Positions 62,440 through 64,000 of a stretch of 64,000 nucleotides of DNA are shown one piece after another. Every line of letters begins with the position of its first letter. Within the stretch, counting starts at the first letter, position 1. Under the pieces are notes generated by a model. That model had not been told where the DNA came from. It did no database searches and saw nothing but the letters and a program-made list of their open reading frames with translations. A program made the position numbers and the translations under genes. Location: positions 36,107,505 to 36,171,504 of the forward strand of contig NC_044009.1 in assembly GCF_900496995.4 (NCBI RefSeq). Reading direction: 5' to 3'. This DNA is from Aquila chrysaetos chrysaetos. Lineage: Eukaryota; Chordata; Aves; Accipitriformes; Accipitridae.

Positions 62440-62830
62440 CGCCGCCACCTCTCCCCCCACCCCACGCCACGCCACGCCACGCGTGCAGCCGCTTCTGGGG
62501 CAGCGCTGCCCGACCCCGGGGGTCCCAAACCGCCCCACCGCCCCTCTCCCGCCGCCTCCCCCGGGGAGGAGCTGGCGCCCAGCCCTGTACCCGCTCGCCG
62601 GCGCCGTGCCGTGCCGTGCCGTTCCGCTCCGCCGGTGCTCCACCGCCTGCGGCCGCACGGGGCCGGGGCTACCCCGGCTGCCCGCCCCTCGGCAGCGGCG
62701 GGGCGGGGAGCCCGCCCCCGGCCCCCCGCCCCCGCGGGACGCCCCCGGCCCCCGCACGCCCCACAGCCGCCGCCTCTCAAGGTCGCCTCGGATTAAGGTC
62801 ACGCCGCTCCCGCTGGGGCAGGGCGGGGAA
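62440..62830 (-). promoter_or_regulatory. CpG island, candidate PLCD4 promoter
   Basis: Abrupt CpG-dense, GC-rich block with short tandem GCCAC (62466-62481) and GTGCC (62606-62625) repeats and GC-box-like GGGCGGGG words. A possible minus-strand donor (GCGG|GTACAGGG) follows 62591. PLCD4 needs an upstream noncoding exon, and this is the nearest island. Assignment is inference; it could belong to an unrecognised transcript. Confidence 0.45.
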
Positions 62831-63226
62831 GGCGGGGGGAAGGCAGTGACGGGACCGGCAGGGCTGGGAGCACCCTACAGTACCCCCCGCTTGGGGCTGA
62901 GACCCCCATTCCCACCCTCCGGCACAGCCTGTCCTTCCTCAGAGCCGTTGGCACCCAGCACGGCCCGACATCCCCAACTACAGGGCATAGAGGGGTCCCC
63001 ACTGTGTTCCTGTCCCCTTCCCAGGACACGGTGGTCCCCAGGGCCAGGACCCTCCGGTTGGGAGAGATGCAGGACCCAAAGAGCAGGGCATGGTTTGAGT
63101 ATCCCGGGGCAAAACCTCCATGGGAATCCAAGTTGGGGCAACCCTGAGGGCAGGGACCAAAGTTCAGGTGGCCAATGCTCTAATACACCTGGACCCTGGG
63201 CAAGCATGGCAGCACTTCCAAACATC

Positions 63227-63306
63227 TTGCAGGAAGGCAGCGAGCGCTCTCCCCGGTGGGCTCCATCTGGAGCCCACTGGAGAGAGCGCTCGCTGCCTTC
63301 CTGCAA
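63227..63306. repeat. Near-perfect 80-bp palindrome (hairpin)
   Basis: Arms 63227-63265 and 63268-63306 are reverse complements over 39 bp with two mismatches and a 2-nt centre. Beyond the arms, ATCTTGC / GCAAGAT continues the pairing after a small bulge. As RNA it would form one long hairpin from either strand. Direct sequence observation; function unknown. Confidence 0.95.
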
Positions 63307-63519
63307 AGCAAGATGGAGCAGCACCTCCTCCCCAAAACCCCTCCACATTACCTGCTCCAGGAGAGATTGGGTGCCACAGGGACACGGCCAGCTCCCACTG
63401 AGAAAAGCCACGTACTCTTCCCAGCTCACATCCCCAAGCTGGCACAGCCCCCCGCTTCCTCCCACCTGCAATAAATCCCCCCCCTCCAGCTTGCCCTCCC
63501 CAAGAGACCAGACCAGGAG

Positions 63520-64000
63520 CAATCTGTGCTGGCGCTGGGGTTTTATTATTTATTAATCCGAACTTACAAAAAAAAAATAAAAAAATACCCCAAACCAAAC
63601 AGAAGCATTTTCACACCCTGTCAAGGTCAGGGTGGAGGGGAAGGAAAAGAAGGTGATAGTTACAAAACAGAACCCCGGGGGCAAGGAAGAGGCCATGCTC
63701 TGCCCTTGTTATGCAAGGCTGTGAGGGGAGGAGGGAAGGGAAACGAGATGGGATTTAAGACACTGTTGGCACGACACTGCAGATGATCAGCTAAATGGGC
63801 TCCTCGAGGAGGGGGGAGAAATCAAGTAGCTGCCCAGGCTTGCCTGCAGCCAAGAGCAGGCTCCACTGCAGCAGAGCAGAGGAGCTCCTCAGCTGCTTCC
63901 AAGAGCCTGCAGTGGCCACACTAACCCCTCGGCACAGGGAAGGCAGGTAAGCGGCTGCTGGTCCAGTTTCATTACAGTGGGGCCAAGGCAGATGCCAAGG
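63520..64000 (-). other. CNOT9: Probable 3' UTR end of CNOT9 (partial, inferred)
   Basis: On the minus strand two overlapping AATAAA signals (63549-63554 and 63542-63547) sit in an A/T-rich patch, suggesting the 3' end of a gene entering from the right. In human the next gene past PLCD4 in this orientation is CNOT9 (CCR4-NOT subunit). No coding sequence is inside the window, so the identity rests on synteny alone. Confidence 0.45.

Noticed and set aside
62483-63556. 357-codon plus-strand open frame
   Set aside because: It crosses the CpG island and the palindrome, with compositional bias and no family resemblance.
1-64000. CRISPR arrays, tRNA or rRNA genes, bacterial operons or integrons
   Set aside because: None seen. 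The spaced CATC/GATG arrays are microsatellites in introns, and the sequence is plainly vertebrate.

Overview
The window is a compact, gene-rich stretch of a bird genome. Evidence for a bird: introns are short, CpG islands mark the promoters, and the repeats are CR1 LINE fragments plus solo LTRs of a very common avian family (TGTCATGGTTTAACC at one end). It contains five complete or partial vertebrate genes plus the likely 3' end of a sixth. Gene order and relative orientation match human 2q35, read in reverse.

Layout from left to right: TTLL4 (minus strand; 5' part only, promoter near 13.3-13.5 kb); STK36/fused kinase (minus, 26 coding exons, 13,820-25,978); a divergent CpG-island promoter; RNF25 (plus, 26,499-32,028); about 4 kb without a recognised gene between convergent 3' ends; BCS1L (minus, 36,149-40,220); a second divergent CpG-island promoter; ZNF142 (plus, 41,877-52,037); PLCD4 (minus, 52,819-59,818), tail-to-tail with ZNF142; a spacer with an orphan CpG island and a near-perfect 80-bp palindrome; and at the right edge what is probably the 3' UTR of CNOT9 (minus).

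I assembled exon chains by hand from splice signals, reading phase and remembered human proteins. STK36 closes in frame at 1354 aa, BCS1L at 419 aa (my recollection is that the human protein has the same length), ZNF142 at 2005 aa and PLCD4 at 753 aa. PLCD4 closes only if one intron is a U12-type AT-AC intron, and BCS1L needs one GC-AG intron. RNF25 closes only if one C is removed from each of two poly-C runs, which points to two homopolymer indels in the assembly.

The genes are housekeeping or cilium/signalling genes that are neighbours by ancestry, not parts of one pathway. I see no bacterial-type system, CRISPR array or undescribed gene cluster. The most unusual signals are the AT-AC intron, the paired homopolymer frameshifts, the palindrome and two cleanly delimited solo LTRs.
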